Below are positions 9,222 through 20,700 of a DNA stretch of 64,000 nt, piece by piece. Position 1 is the first letter of the stretch. The number at the start of each line of letters is the position of its first letter. The notes below the pieces were generated by a model. The model made no database searches and had not been told where the DNA came from. It worked only from the letters and a program-made list of their open reading frames with translations. The stretch is from Collinsella sp. zg1085 (GTDB lineage Bacteria > Actinomycetota > Coriobacteriia > Coriobacteriales > Coriobacteriaceae). Location: the NCBI RefSeq assembly GCF_018889955.1, contig NZ_CP076545.1, positions 1,612,001 through 1,676,000 of the forward strand, in the 5' to 3' direction. The position numbers and the translations under genes were made by a program.

Positions 9222-9546
9222 TTGGTCCTCAGTTTAAAGAATAGAAGTCTTTTCAGTGCTCATGCACAAGCTTTGTCACTCATAGCGCAGAGTGTCTCTT
9301 CTAGATCTTCTTTCCCGACATGCAGCAACCTCTTAGTTTTTATAGCGAAAACCATCTGCCTCGAAGAGGCTTTTACAGAGGAAAAATATAGGCACATGCC
9401 AAGGGTATTTAATGAGATTTTTCACCCATTTTTTCGCTAGACCAATAAATTTAGGGCTATAAGATAGCTCCTATCCTATAGCCCTAAAAACGATTCTGCT
9501 GCTTAACAGCTAAGACCTGCTACAACAAACCTCAAGCCTGTGCTTT
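9222..9546. other. Intergenic stretch between convergent genes
   Basis: No credible gene is seen. A 72-codon open frame directly abuts the ATPase stop, but it has no ribosome site and low-complexity content. The stretch contains the terminator-like hairpin at 9450-9488. Confidence 0.5.
9450..9488 (-). terminator. Terminator-like hairpin after LPKTG gene
   Basis: Eighteen-base arms (TTTAGGGCTATAAGATAG and its complement with a single mismatch) flank a 3-base loop. On the minus strand it is followed by AT-rich sequence (ATTTATT) with few consecutive T, so termination is likely but not textbook. It sits between convergent genes and may serve both. Confidence 0.6.
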
Positions 9547-11391
9547 TTACTGCTCATATTCTTCTTTGCGGCCTCTTAACGCTCCGATTCCCAACAACAA
9601 CGTAGCTGGTAATGCTATCAATCCTGCATACAGCACTGGATTGACCCCATTTTCTCCCGTCTTTGGTAATGTCCATTTGCCCGGTTTATCAGACCCATTT
9701 ACTGGCGGATTACCTGGCTTGCTGGAACCATCTGCTGGTGGATTACCTGGCTTGTTGGAGTCGTCCACTGGTGGATTACCTGGCTTATCAGACCCATTTA
9801 CTGGTGGATTTCCCTCTGACACTGTCTTTTTAACGTTCTTTACTACAAGTTTAGAACCATCTACAGCTACATTCTCATGGGTTCCTGCCACCGTAATCGA
9901 GCCATTCTCATCTACATGAAAGCCAAACTCGCCCAATTGTTCATAGCCCTTAGGTGTTTTCGTCTCATTAAGAACATAATCACCCTCATCAAGTCTTAAA
10001 GCCTTAGCTTCCCCGCCGCTGGTCCAGCTTGCAACTACCTCTTCAGAACCCTTAGGAGTAATTACAAGTTCCGCTCCTGCAAGAACTGCACCCTTCTCAT
10101 CCACCTTGCTGATAGAAATCTCAGGCTTGTATCTATTTACAAAGGTTACAGGCTTAATACGCATGTATGCTGGAAGATGGCGGTTAGGTGAATTCGTACC
10201 TTCAGATGCATAATAAGCATCCGCTTCCTCAACAGAATTAAAGAGCATGAAATTTTCAAATTCGCTACCTTCGGTAGGTTGGGTAATAATATCAAGGATT
10301 TTGACCTCATTATTAGAAGCAATCAGATCAGCATCCTCCCCTGTGGGTTTACCTTCTCGAAGAAGGTATCTCCTTACACCATAATCTTGCGTTTCTCCAT
10401 TCGGCGTTGTATAGTCCATTTTCAATTTAGGTAGGAGCTCGGCAAATGTTGGAATATCATCCTGTAAATAAGCTTTTTTATAAGCTTTTCTTAGTCCTTC
10501 TATGCGTGTTTCATTATCAGTATCATCATCAATAATTGCATCTAGAGTTCCCATAACAGACCAAGGACGCCATAAAGACTTAGATACTGAATTGATTGAT
10601 CCGTCATATTTAACATCCTTATGAGTAAACAATGGTCTTTGTACCGATCCTGCACTATAGGTTACGGCAATATTCGCGTGTAAATTATAGATGTAAGAAT
10701 ACTCAAATCGACTAAAACCATAGTCTAACAGGCTCTGACAGCCATCGTCGTAGCCGCCCAATCCAGCACCTTGATGGAAGCAACGCCACGCGATGGTATC
10801 CTCTGGCCAACCATGCTTATCGTATTCAGTATATCCTTCTTCATGTTTGAGGTAATCATAAGTTGCAACTGCGGTTTGTATACCGTCAGAAGAATACATC
10901 GACCCCCAGTCATATCGTATGCTGTGATTTAATATGGCATCACCGTCACCTGGGTGGTTATCCAGTAAATAGGTAAGCCTCTCATCATAAGCATCGTTGG
11001 GATTAAAGGTGACGACTTCCCACTCCGCTTCGTTTCCTGAAACAAACCCACCCTTTTGAATAAAAGTATTCGAGTCCGAATCAGCAACTTTACCAATACC
11101 GTATTCTTCTTCCTTGCCCTCTGGTATCTCACTGAGTATAAAAGGGACAGAAAGTCTGGGCACCCTCGTTCTGTCAGGGGCATTAGTCATATCCAGTTTC
11201 TTTTCATACCGAAACTGCTTGATAAGTTCAGGGCCAACTTCTACATTATTACTTATTATTGATTCATCAGCTAAAACTGGAATTGGATGCATGAGCAGAG
11301 CCACACAGATAAGAACAGTAAGCACGGTGTAGAGTGTGCTTTTTGCGTGACTAGCCAAAAGGCTAAATCTTGACAGGGCTAATCTGACCAT
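9547..11391 (-). CDS. LPKTG wall-anchored Cna_B/SpaA surface protein
   Basis: A 614-residue sortase substrate. The N-terminal signal peptide (about 1-41, ending VLADES) leads into a ~380-residue domain I do not recognise. Next comes a SpaA/prealbumin-like beta domain (about 435-525: ISKVDEKGAVLAGAELVI, then DYVLNETKTPKGYE). A spacer with four copies of a 12-residue GNPPxxxSxKP unit follows (about 540-585), then LPKTG with a hydrophobic helix and a charged RGRKEEYEQ tail. It is presumably covalently attached to peptidoglycan and acts as a pilin-like or adhesive protein. A G12/C12 tract lies 181 bases upstream of the ATG next to a TATAAT box, suggesting variable expression. SD AAGGAGA precedes the start. 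Confidence 0.88.
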   Translation of the reverse strand: MVRLALSRFSLLASHAKSTLYTVLTVLICVALLMHPIPVLADESIISNNVEVGPELIKQFRYEKKLDMTNAPDRTRVPRLSVPFILSEIPEGKEEEYGIGKVADSDSNTFIQKGGFVSGNEAEWEVVTFNPNDAYDERLTYLLDNHPGDGDAILNHSIRYDWGSMYSSDGIQTAVATYDYLKHEEGYTEYDKHGWPEDTIAWRCFHQGAGLGGYDDGCQSLLDYGFSRFEYSYIYNLHANIAVTYSAGSVQRPLFTHKDVKYDGSINSVSKSLWRPWSVMGTLDAIIDDDTDNETRIEGLRKAYKKAYLQDDIPTFAELLPKLKMDYTTPNGETQDYGVRRYLLREGKPTGEDADLIASNNEVKILDIITQPTEGSEFENFMLFNSVEEADAYYASEGTNSPNRHLPAYMRIKPVTFVNRYKPEISISKVDEKGAVLAGAELVITPKGSEEVVASWTSGGEAKALRLDEGDYVLNETKTPKGYEQLGEFGFHVDENGSITVAGTHENVAVDGSKLVVKNVKKTVSEGNPPVNGSDKPGNPPVDDSNKPGNPPADGSSKPGNPPVNGSDKPGKWTLPKTGENGVNPVLYAGLIALPATLLLGIGALRGRKEEYEQ

Positions 11392-11544
11392 TTCGTTACC
11401 TATCTCCTTAAGATGAAATTACAAGATGACGATATCAACTTATAATCCAAGAATGACAACGCTTTGTAAAATACCACAAGCACAGTATCATTAACCCGTC
11501 GAGAATCAATTTATTCAGATTTTTCTTAGGTAATTTATTGTCTA

Positions 11545-11573
11545 ATTATATGCATAAGGTGCTTAATTTGTGG
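11545..11573 (-). promoter_or_regulatory. Putative promoter overlapping poly-C tract
   Basis: On the minus strand a perfect TATAAT (11545-11550) lies upstream of the LPKTG gene. With the usual 17-base spacer the -35 hexamer would be CCACAA (11568-11573), a poor match whose first two bases belong to the homopolymer at 11572-11583. Changes in tract length would shift what sits in the -35 and upstream region. This is an inference from spacing. Confidence 0.45.
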
Positions 11574-11583
11574 GGGGGGGGGG
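11572..11583. repeat. Homopolymer G12 tract
   Basis: Twelve consecutive G on the plus strand (C on the coding strand of the downstream LPKTG gene), 181 bases upstream of its start. Tracts of this length slip readily during replication. Confidence 0.9.
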
Positions 11584-11708
11584 AGCGATAAGAGGTGTTA
11601 AAAATAATGAGCTATATGAGCTATGCTGCAACAGATATAAGCTGCACGTAGCTATTAGATATAAATAAGCTCTCACGAAGGGTATTTAAATCACAGTGGT
11701 ACTAAGGT

Positions 11709-11744
11709 AAAACAGGGTATCTACCAGCATAGATACCCTGTTTT
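11709..11744 (-). terminator. Bidirectional-type terminator, 15-bp stem
   Basis: Perfect 15-base arms (AAAACAGGGTATCTA and complement) with a 6-base loop. They give a GC core flanked by A and T runs on both sides, so it can act in both directions. It follows the LPKTS gene on the minus strand by 93 bases. Confidence 0.85.
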
Positions 11745-11836
11745 ATTATCCATTTTTCAACATTTAACTATTACAGATTACCCGCGTCTAAACCAGGTCT
11801 GAGCAATACCATCTCTCTTAGCGCATTACCCACACG

Positions 11837-14629
11837 TTAAAAACGCGACCTCCTACGACTGAAACCCCCAAGCAAGACAGCACTTATACCTGAAACGACA
11901 GCTAGGCCTGCAAGGGCTGCCATATCACTTGTCTTAGGCAGATATTGCTTTTTTAGCCCTTTGGGTTTTTTGGGCTGAGGCTTATCCCCTGCTGGCGGAG
12001 ACGGCGGTGTCGGTGGAGTTACCGGCGGCTCGCTTGGCACAGGTGGTTCACTCGGTACCGGCGGCTCTTGCGGTTTGTCGTAGGTATTCGTTACCGTCAA
12101 CCCGTCTTCTATCTTGGTGTAATGCTCAGGAACATAATTCTCACCTGTAGCATTTACTTCGCAAACAGAATACACATACGGATGACCCTGCGCATCAGTA
12201 AGCTCAAGACCAGACCAGCTCACCTCTGTTGCACCATTCGGCAACTCTTTAAGCTCGGCTCCCTGAACAGCCTCAGGTGTAGCATCACCTACCGCTCGAT
12301 AGAGCTTAAACCAGATAGTTGGACGCTCGCCTTCAAAAGGGTCACCTGCCCATACCTTAGTTGCCGTTACTGTTGTTGTACGCGACACTCGGTTAGTCAC
12401 GGTCAATATCTTTGGATTATCGGTAGCAGGCACTGCCTCTACAAGCGTATTTCCCTCAGTATCAATCTCACGAACACTATAGGTAATCATTTGACCATCA
12501 GCATCTTTGGTCGGCAGCCCGGTCAGGGTTTTTGTCCAACCCTCTTCCTTGGTTAGCTTAAGCGTCTGAACCCTGTACACTTGATTACCTACACGGCGCT
12601 CAACAGCAATTGTAACTACATTAATATCTACCTCAGCAGCTGGAACCTCCGCTCCGTCATCTGCATAGACCCAACGCTTTGTGATGCTGAGCTCAGTTTC
12701 TTCCGGCTCACCAAAAATAACCGCACCGTTGGTACCAACACCGGCACCACGATATGCCTGATTGTTGCGAATCACCAAGCGTGCGAGACTTGTCGCCAGC
12801 TCCCAACCGCCTTCAGCCGGCATTGCTTTGAGACCCTTATTCATAATAGTATTGTTTGTATCACCATGAAAATGCACTTCTTCACCAGGATTATCTGGAT
12901 TAAACCGTGCATCGGCATTGTCCCAATAATAGGATACCGGTGCGCCGCCCAACATACGGTTAGCAAGAATCATGCGCTGCGCACCCACGCTACCATAATT
13001 ATCGTGAGCAATATCTAAGCCATACGAACCCTGCGGATTGTCGCCGGTTGTATTATCAAAAATCGCCGCTCCACGCGTTATATGCAAGTCAATATTGCCG
13101 GTGGGACAGGTCCAGATGCCACCACCAAACATCGATGCTTTATTGCCATAAACTACAGCATCATAAAGTTGCGCCTTATAATTATGAGAACCAACATACA
13201 CTCCACCGCCTTGACCTGAACCAGCAACACCAAGACCAGCGTTGTTATTTTCAATCAAGCCTGCCTCAAGCACGGCATCGTAGGTAACAATGTTCACCCC
13301 GCCGCCGGTATTGTAGGCACGATTGCCGGTAATGGCTCCGCCTTTCATATGAAATCTACCAGGCTGGTAAGCGCTATAAGCTGCTTTATCTAAACCCGTA
13401 TTTCCACCTTCTCCATCAACCTCTTCAAGAGAATCATTTACCCACGAAAATAAGTTGGTTGCACAAACACCGCCACCATATGGAGCAATATTATTGCTGA
13501 TTGTGCCGTTGTTGAGCTCAAAGCTTGCGTTGCCAAACACAAGAACGCCACCACCGCCAAAACCAGATTCGTTATTGGTAATGGTTCCACCATTCATGAC
13601 AAAACTACAGCGCGTCTTCTTTGCATTTGTTTCAGCAGTGCCCTGCTCCAGCCATGTCGCAATATCAGAGCCATAAATCCAACTATAGACCGAAACACCA
13701 CCCGCAAACCCGCCGTTGCCGGAGATTTCTCCGCCATTCATAACAAAACGGCTGCCAAGCTGTTCATCTGCCGAATTATAGCTGTTGGTAAATACGCCAA
13801 CACCACCTGCTTCGCCGTATGCGTTGGCCGACATTTCACTACCGCGACCCTTTGTAATTGCTCCACCATTCATCTCAAAATACGAGCCTTTAGTTACGGC
13901 AACATTGCCTGCACCATTTTGAGCGCGTCCCGCATCATCTAATCGATGATTATCGGTAATCAAACCACCATTCATAATGAGCTTTGCTTTTGCACCGGCA
14001 ATGGTTACCGCTGCTTGGAACTGCTCATATCCACCTCGTGCTCCTTTAATGGTACCTTTATTGAGAATAGCCGTGCCATTGATTAAGACTGTTGGATTTG
14101 CTGAGGGAACTGCGGTACCGCGACTATCAATCTCAAGGCTACCACCAGCAGTTTCGTCAAGCGTAAGCTGCGCGCCTTCCTCAACCTTGAATAGAGTTTT
14201 GTCAAAACCATCGGCACGCACTAAGCGAGAGGTCTGACCCGTATCGCCATTGGCAGCATTAACCAGCTCAACATCTGCTCCCGCAGGAATGACAAGCGTC
14301 TGATGAAGCATATAATCGCCTGGTGCCAATTTGATGCGCATATGAGTGTTGCCGGCATTTGTAATTGCTTCTTGCAACTTATCCGGGTTCAGCGGATCAT
14401 CTGCCGAGAACACCGTCATGTCAAGCTCGGTGCGGGTGTCTGCATGTGCGGAGCAGGGAAGCGCCACAACAACTATAGACAGCAGAGCAATACACATACT
14501 TATGTATAGCAGGCTGAAAAATCTTAATGCATTATTTTGGGTGTTCATTGACAGCCCCCCCCCACTTACAGCGTTACCAGCGCTCACTGTCTCGCTAGAA
14601 AAGCCTACTTTCACACTTGTTTGTTTCAT
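11837..14629 (-). CDS. LPKTS wall-anchored beta-helix/Cna_B surface protein
   Basis: A 930-residue sortase substrate. After a signal peptide ending PCSAHADT there is a long right-handed beta-helix region (about 65-640) built from repeated MNGGxIxxN units and GGG-rich turns, as in polymorphic adhesins. Two Cna_B-like domains follow (about 655-845); the second (ATKVWAGDPFEGERPTIWFK) is close to repeats of the neighbouring giant protein. Then come a Pro-rich spacer (PPVPSEPPVP), LPKTS, a membrane helix and RRRSRF. The start is uncertain. An ATG at 14629 gives an N-tail containing Gly-Gly-Gly encoded by a G9 tract. An ATG at 14548 would begin the signal peptide directly, with the G9 tract sitting 6 bases ahead of it at ribosome-site distance. 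Either way the tract can modulate expression. Confidence 0.87.
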   Translation of the reverse strand: MKQTSVKVGFSSETVSAGNAVSGGGLSMNTQNNALRFFSLLYISMCIALLSIVVVALPCSAHADTRTELDMTVFSADDPLNPDKLQEAITNAGNTHMRIKLAPGDYMLHQTLVIPAGADVELVNAANGDTGQTSRLVRADGFDKTLFKVEEGAQLTLDETAGGSLEIDSRGTAVPSANPTVLINGTAILNKGTIKGARGGYEQFQAAVTIAGAKAKLIMNGGLITDNHRLDDAGRAQNGAGNVAVTKGSYFEMNGGAITKGRGSEMSANAYGEAGGVGVFTNSYNSADEQLGSRFVMNGGEISGNGGFAGGVSVYSWIYGSDIATWLEQGTAETNAKKTRCSFVMNGGTITNNESGFGGGGVLVFGNASFELNNGTISNNIAPYGGGVCATNLFSWVNDSLEEVDGEGGNTGLDKAAYSAYQPGRFHMKGGAITGNRAYNTGGGVNIVTYDAVLEAGLIENNNAGLGVAGSGQGGGVYVGSHNYKAQLYDAVVYGNKASMFGGGIWTCPTGNIDLHITRGAAIFDNTTGDNPQGSYGLDIAHDNYGSVGAQRMILANRMLGGAPVSYYWDNADARFNPDNPGEEVHFHGDTNNTIMNKGLKAMPAEGGWELATSLARLVIRNNQAYRGAGVGTNGAVIFGEPEETELSITKRWVYADDGAEVPAAEVDINVVTIAVERRVGNQVYRVQTLKLTKEEGWTKTLTGLPTKDADGQMITYSVREIDTEGNTLVEAVPATDNPKILTVTNRVSRTTTVTATKVWAGDPFEGERPTIWFKLYRAVGDATPEAVQGAELKELPNGATEVSWSGLELTDAQGHPYVYSVCEVNATGENYVPEHYTKIEDGLTVTNTYDKPQEPPVPSEPPVPSEPPVTPPTPPSPPAGDKPQPKKPKGLKKQYLPKTSDMAALAGLAVVSGISAVLLGGFSRRRSRF
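14555..14563. repeat. Homopolymer C9/G9 tract at gene start
   Basis: Nine C on the plus strand, G on the coding strand. It lies either in codons 23-25 of the longer reading frame or in the ribosome-binding position of the shorter one (ATG at 14548). Confidence 0.9.
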
Positions 14630-14675
14630 ATATCTAGCTCAATACCGCTATTTATATATATGCCACTATAATAGA

Positions 14676-14708
14676 AAATCCCTCGTTTCCTATCGAAACG
14701 AGGGATTT
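14676..14708 (-). terminator. Terminator of the giant surface-protein gene
   Basis: Perfect 14-base arms (AAATCCCTCGTTTC and complement) around a CTATC loop. On the minus strand it is followed by TTCTATTAT. It lies 40 bases after the giant gene's stop and just upstream of the LPKTS gene, separating the two transcripts. Confidence 0.85.
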
Positions 14709-14747
14709 CACTACACAACTATATTTGTGCATTTTACGCTTGCGCGT

Positions 14748-17700
14748 TTATTTTTTGCGCTTAAGCTTACGCATCCGCTCGCCTGCAATAAATGCAAATC
14801 CAGCTAGGCTGCTCATGGCAACACCCATCAGCGCGGTCAGGTCACCCGTACGCGGCAAGGTCTTGCGAATCTTTCGCGTCTTACGATGCGTGCCCGTTGA
14901 TGGCGGAGCTACGTAGGTATTGGTAACCGTTAAGCCTTCCTCAGCCTTGCGATAATTCTCAGGAACAAAGCTGTTACCTGCAGCATCAACCTCACGTACC
15001 AAGAAGGTGTAAACATTGCCACGCTCATCGGTTTGATCCAAACCAACCCAAGCTACCTCAGTTGTGCCGTTGGTGAGTTGCTGAATAGCTGCCTGACTCG
15101 TTGGAACTGCCTCAGGCTTGCCGCCCTCTACCTGACGATAGAGACGCAGCCAGATGGTTGGGTGCTCAGCTAGGGCATCTTTCCATACCTTATTGGCCTT
15201 TGCCATGCCCATATTAGGCACCACGTAGGTATTGGTTACCGCAAGTCCATTCTCTGTCTTGACGTATTGCTCAGGTACAAAATCGTTACCCTCAGCATCA
15301 ACCTCACGCACTGAGAAGCTGTACTCGTTGCCGTTGATGTCGGTTTGAGTAAGACCAGTCCAGCTTGCCTCGGTAGTGCCATTGGCGAGTTCACGCAGCG
15401 GTGCTTCGTCCGTAGGCACTTCTTCTGGGTCGCTGCCTTCTACCTGGCGATAGAGCTTGAACCAAACAGTTGGGTGAGTAGCTGGACCGTTGACCCATTC
15501 TTTGGTAGCTGTTGCTTCTCCCCGTGTGGGAGCAACATAGGTGTTGGTAACCGTTAAGCCGTCCTCAGACATAGTCATAGCGTAGCTGGCGGGTACTGCA
15601 TCGTTACCATCGGCATCAGTCTCACGCACAGTAAAGGTGTAGGCGTTGCCATACTCATCAGTCTGGGTTAAGTGCGTCCACGACACCTCAGTAATGCCAT
15701 TTGAAAGCTTCTTGATAGGAGCTTCCTCAGTGGGTACTGCCTCTGGTTGTCCATCCTCGATTGCACGGAAGAGCTTGAACCAGACGGTTGGGTGGGCGGC
15801 TGGACCGTTGACCCAGGCTTTGGTAGCTGTTGCTTCGCCTTGAGTAGGAGCAACATAGGTGTTGGTAACCGTTAAGCCGTCCTTAGATACCGTTCCGGTG
15901 TAGTTCTCTGGGGTGAAATCGTCACCCTGCTCATCTACTTCCTTAACCGAGAAGATATACACGTTACCGTTAATGTCGGTCTTAGAAAGACCTGTCCAGC
16001 TGACTTCGGTGGTACCGTTCTCCAGCTTCTTGATAGGTGCTTCCTCAGTAGGTACTGCTTCTAGCTGTCCGCCTTCAATGGCACGGAAGAGCTTGAACCA
16101 GACGGTTGGGTGGGTGGCAGGACCGTTAACCCACGCCTTGTGTGCAGTTGCCTCGGCAGTCTTTGGAATGACATAGGTATTAGTTACCGTCAGACCATCA
16201 TTAGAAGTCTCTGCTGTGTAGTTCTCTGGAGTGAAATCAGCGCCCTGTTCGTCTACCTCTTTTACGGTAAAGGTATAGGCGTTGCCAAACTCATCAGTCT
16301 GGGTTAGATGCGTCCACGATACCTCAGTAGAACCGTTCTCCAACTTCTTGATAGGTGCTTCCTCAGTAGGTACTGCTTCTGGCTGTCCGCCTTCGATTGC
16401 GCGGAAGAGCTTGAACCAGACGGTTGGGTGCTCGGCAGGACCGTTTACCCAAGTCTTATGGGCTGTAGCCTCACCTTGTTTAGGAGCAACGTAGGTGTTG
16501 GTAACCGTTAAGCCGTCCTCAGACATAGACAGGGCGTAGTTGGTTGGCACCGCATCGTTACCATCAGCATTAGTTTCATGTACCGAGAAGGTATACACGT
16601 TACCGTTAATGTCAGTCTTAGAAAGACCTGTCCAGCTGACTTCGGTGGTACCGTTCTCCAGCTTCTTGATAGGTGCTTCCTCAGTAGGTACTGCTTCTAG
16701 CTGTCCGCCTTCAATGGCACGGAAGAGCTTGAACCAGACGGTTGGGTGGGTGGCAGGACCGTTAACCCACGCCTTGTGTGCAGTTGCCTCGGCAGTCTTT
16801 GGAATGACATAGGTATTAGTTACCGTCAGACCATCATTAGAAGTCTCTGCTGTGTAGTTCTCTGGAGTGAAATCAGCGCCCTGTTCGTCTACCTCTTTTA
16901 CGGTAAAGGTATAGGCGTTGCCAAACTCATCAGTCTGGGTTAGATGCGTCCACGATACCTCAGTAGAACCGTTCTCCAACTTCTTGATAGGTGCTTCCTC
17001 AGTAGGTACTGCTTCTGGCTGTCCGCCTTCGATTGCGCGGAAGAGCTTGAACCAGACGGTTGGGTGCTCGGCAGGACCGTTTACCCAAGTCTTATGGGCT
17101 GTAGCCTCACCTTGTTTAGGAGCAACGTAGGTGTTGGTAACCGTTAAGCCGTCCTCAGACATAGACAGGGCGTAGTTGGTTGGCACCGCATCGTTACCAT
17201 CAGCATTAGTTTCATGTACCGAGAAGGTATACACGTTACCGTTAATGTCAGTCTTAGAAAGACCTGTCCAGCTGACTTCGGTGGTGCCATTCTCCAGCTT
17301 CTTGATAGGTGCTTCCTCAGCAGGTACTGCTTCTAGCTGTCCGCCTTCAATGGCACGGAAGAGCTTGAACCAGACGGTTGGGTGGGTGTCAGGACCGTTA
17401 ACCCAAGCTTTATGAGCGGTAGCCTCAGCGGTCTTAGGAATGACATAGCTGTTAGTGATAGTCAGACCATCATTAGAAGTCTCTGCCGTGTAATTCTCTG
17501 GGGTGAAGTCTGCGCCTTGCTCGTCTACTTCCTTAACCGAGAAGGTATAGGCGTTGCCATTGATGTCAGTCTTGGAAAGACCTGTCCAGCTGGCTTCAGT
17601 GGTACCGTTTTCCAGCTTCTTGATTGGCGCTTCCTCAGCAGGTACTGCCTCTGGTTGTCCACCCTCAATTGCGCGGAAGAGCTTGAACCAGACGGTCGGG

Positions 17701-20700
17701 TGGATGGCGGGACCATTGACCCAAGTCTTGTGTGCAGTTGCCTCAGCGGTCTTAGGAATGACATAGGTGTTAGTTACCGTCAGACCGTCATTAGAAGTCT
17801 CTGCTGTGTAGTTCTCCGGCGTAAAGTCTACGCCTTGATCGTTAACCTCATGTACAGAGAATGTATAGGCGTTGCCATTGATGTCAGTCTTGGAAAGACC
17901 TGTCCAGCTGACTTCGGTGGTACCGTTTTCCAGCTTCTTGATAGGAGCTTCCTCAGTAGGTACTGCTTCTGGCTGTCCACCTTCTACCTGACGATACAGT
18001 TTGAACCATACCGCTGGGTGCTCGGCAGGGCCATTAACCCACGCTTTATGAGCAGTGGCTTCAGCGGTCTTAGGAATGACATAGGTATTAGTTACCGTCA
18101 AACCATCAACAGAAGTTTCCGCTGTGTAGTTCTCTGGCGTAAAGTCTGCGCCTTGCTCGTTTACTTCCTTAACCGAGAAGGTATAGGCGTTACCGTTAAT
18201 GTCGGTCTGAGACAAATTGTTCCAAAGCACCTGTGTAGTGCCATTCTCCAGCTTCTGGATTGGAGCTTCTGCAGCAGGCACCTCTTCAAGCTCACCACCA
18301 GCAATCTGGCGATACAGCTTGAACCAAACCGTTGGATGCTCGGCCGGACCGTTGACCCAGGCTTTGGTAGCAGTCGCTTCTCCCTGCGTTGGAATGACAT
18401 ACGTATTAGTTACTGTCAGACCATCGGCAGATACTGAACCGGTGTAATTTGTCGGTGTAAAGTCTGCGCCTTGCTCGTTAACCTCATGCACCATGAAGGT
18501 ATACGGATTGCCATTGATGTCGGTCTGGGTAAGACCGGTCCACAAAACCTCAGTAGTACCGTTCTCTAGTTTGCGCAACGGTGCTTCTGAAGTGGGTACT
18601 TCCTCAGGCTGTGCGCCCGCAATCATGCGATAAAGCTTAAACCAGACATCGGGATGCGTAGCAGGGCCGTTGACCCAAACCTTAGAGGCGCTCACTCGAC
18701 CTGCAGTAGGAGGCACATAGGTATTAGTTACTGTCAAACCGTCATTAGAAGTCTCTGCTGTGTAGTTCTCTGGGGTGAAGTCAGAACCCTGTTCATCTAC
18801 TTCTTTTACGGTAAAGGTGTAGGCGTTGCCGTTGATGTCAGTCTTGGAAAGACCTGTCCAGCTGGCTTCAGTGGTACCGTTTTCCAGCTTCTTGATTGGC
18901 GCTTCCTCAGCAGGTACTGCCTCTGGTTGTCCACCCTCAATTGCGCGGAAGAGCTTGAACCAGACGGTCGGGTGGATGGCGGGACCATTGACCCAAGTCT
19001 TGTGTGCAGTTGCCTCAGCGGTCTTAGGAATGACATAGGTGTTAGTTACCGTCAGACCGTCATTAGAAGTCTCTGCTGTGTAGTTCTCCGGCGTAAAGTC
19101 TACGCCTTGATCGTTAACCTCATGTACAGAGAATGTATAGGCGTTGCCATTGATGTCAGTCTTGGAAAGACCTGTCCAGCTGACTTCGGTGGTACCGTTT
19201 TCCAGCTTCTTGATAGGAGCTTCCTCAGTAGGTACTGCTTCTGGCTGTCCACCTTCTACCTGACGATACAGTTTGAACCATACCGCTGGGTGCTCGGCAG
19301 GGCCATTAACCCACGCTTTATGAGCAGTGGCTTCAGCGGTCTTAGGAATGACATAGGTATTAGTTACCGTCAAACCATCAACAGAAGTTTCCGCTGTGTA
19401 GTTCTCTGGCGTAAAGTCTGCGCCTTGCTCGTTTACTTCCTTAACCGAGAAGGTATAGGCATTACCGTTAATGTCGGTCTGAGACAGATTGTTCCAAAGC
19501 ACCTGTGTAGTGCCATTCTCCAGCTTCTGGATTGGAGCTTCTGCAGCAGGCACCTCTTCAAGCTCACTACCAGCAATCTGGCGATACAGCTTGAACCAGA
19601 CAGCTGGGTGCTCGGCAGGGCCGTTGACCCAAGCTTTGGTAGCACGAGCAGAACCACGGTTAGGAATCTCGTAGGTATTGGTTACCTTAAGTCCGTTTTC
19701 TGTCTTGATGTAGTGCTCGGGCGTAAAGTCGGCACCGTTAGCATCAACCTCTTGAACGCTGTACTCATAGGTTCTGCCTTCAATATCCGTCTTTTCAAGA
19801 TTAGCCCAGCTCGCCTCTGTAGTGCCATTTTCCAGCTTCTTAATAGGAGCTTTGTTGGTATCAACTTCCTCCAGTTGCCCGCCTTCGACCTTGCGGAAGA
19901 GCTTAAACCAGACATCGGGATGCGTGGCAGGACCATTGACCCAAGTCTTAATAGCCTTGACCTCAATAGTTGGCACTACATAGGTATTGGTAACAGTCAA
20001 ACCATCTTCAAGCTTAGTAAAGTTTTCTGGTTGTGTTGGGTCACCATGCTCGTCTACCTCTCTTACAGAGAAGGTGTAGGCGTTACCGTTAATGTCGGTC
20101 TGAGACAGATTGTTCCAGCTTGTCTCGGTAGTACCCACCGTCAGCTGATGCAATGGCGCCTCCGCGGAAGGAACAGCCTCGGGCTGCCCACCCTCAATCT
20201 GGCGATACAGACGCAGCCAAATATCACTTTGTACCGTCGAACCATTAACCCAAGTCTTAGTAGCCCGTGCCTCACCATTCTTAGGAATGACGTAGGTGTT
20301 AGTTACCGTTAGGCCGTTATCAGAAACAGCACTCGTGTAATTAGTCGGCGTAAAGTCATCGCCCTGCTCATTGACCTCGTGCACAGAATACTGATAGGTC
20401 TTGCCGCTTGGGTCAGTGGTGGGCATTGCCGACCAAGTTGCCTCTGTAGTGCCGTTTTCCAGCTTTTTAATAGCTGCTTCTGCACTTGGCACTGCCTCAG
20501 GATCGCTGCCTTCAATCTTACGGAAGAGCTTGAACCAAACAGCTGGGTGCTCGCTAGGACCGTTAACCCAAGTCTTCGTGGCAGATACATCTGCGGTTGG
20601 CGATACATAGGTGTTGGTGACACCAAGACCATTCTCAGTCTTTTTGTAGTTAGCAGGAACTGCGTCTGAGCCTTGAGCGTCTACCTCTTTTACTGAGTAG

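Noticed and set aside
9222-9440. 72-codon open frame after the ATPase
   Set aside because: No ribosome site or recognisable domain; it begins directly at the preceding stop.
17382-20312. Long plus-strand open frames (351 and 552 codons) antisense to the Cna_B array
   Set aside because: They arise because near-identical coding units give the same open antisense frame repeatedly; no starts, ribosome sites or protein features support them.
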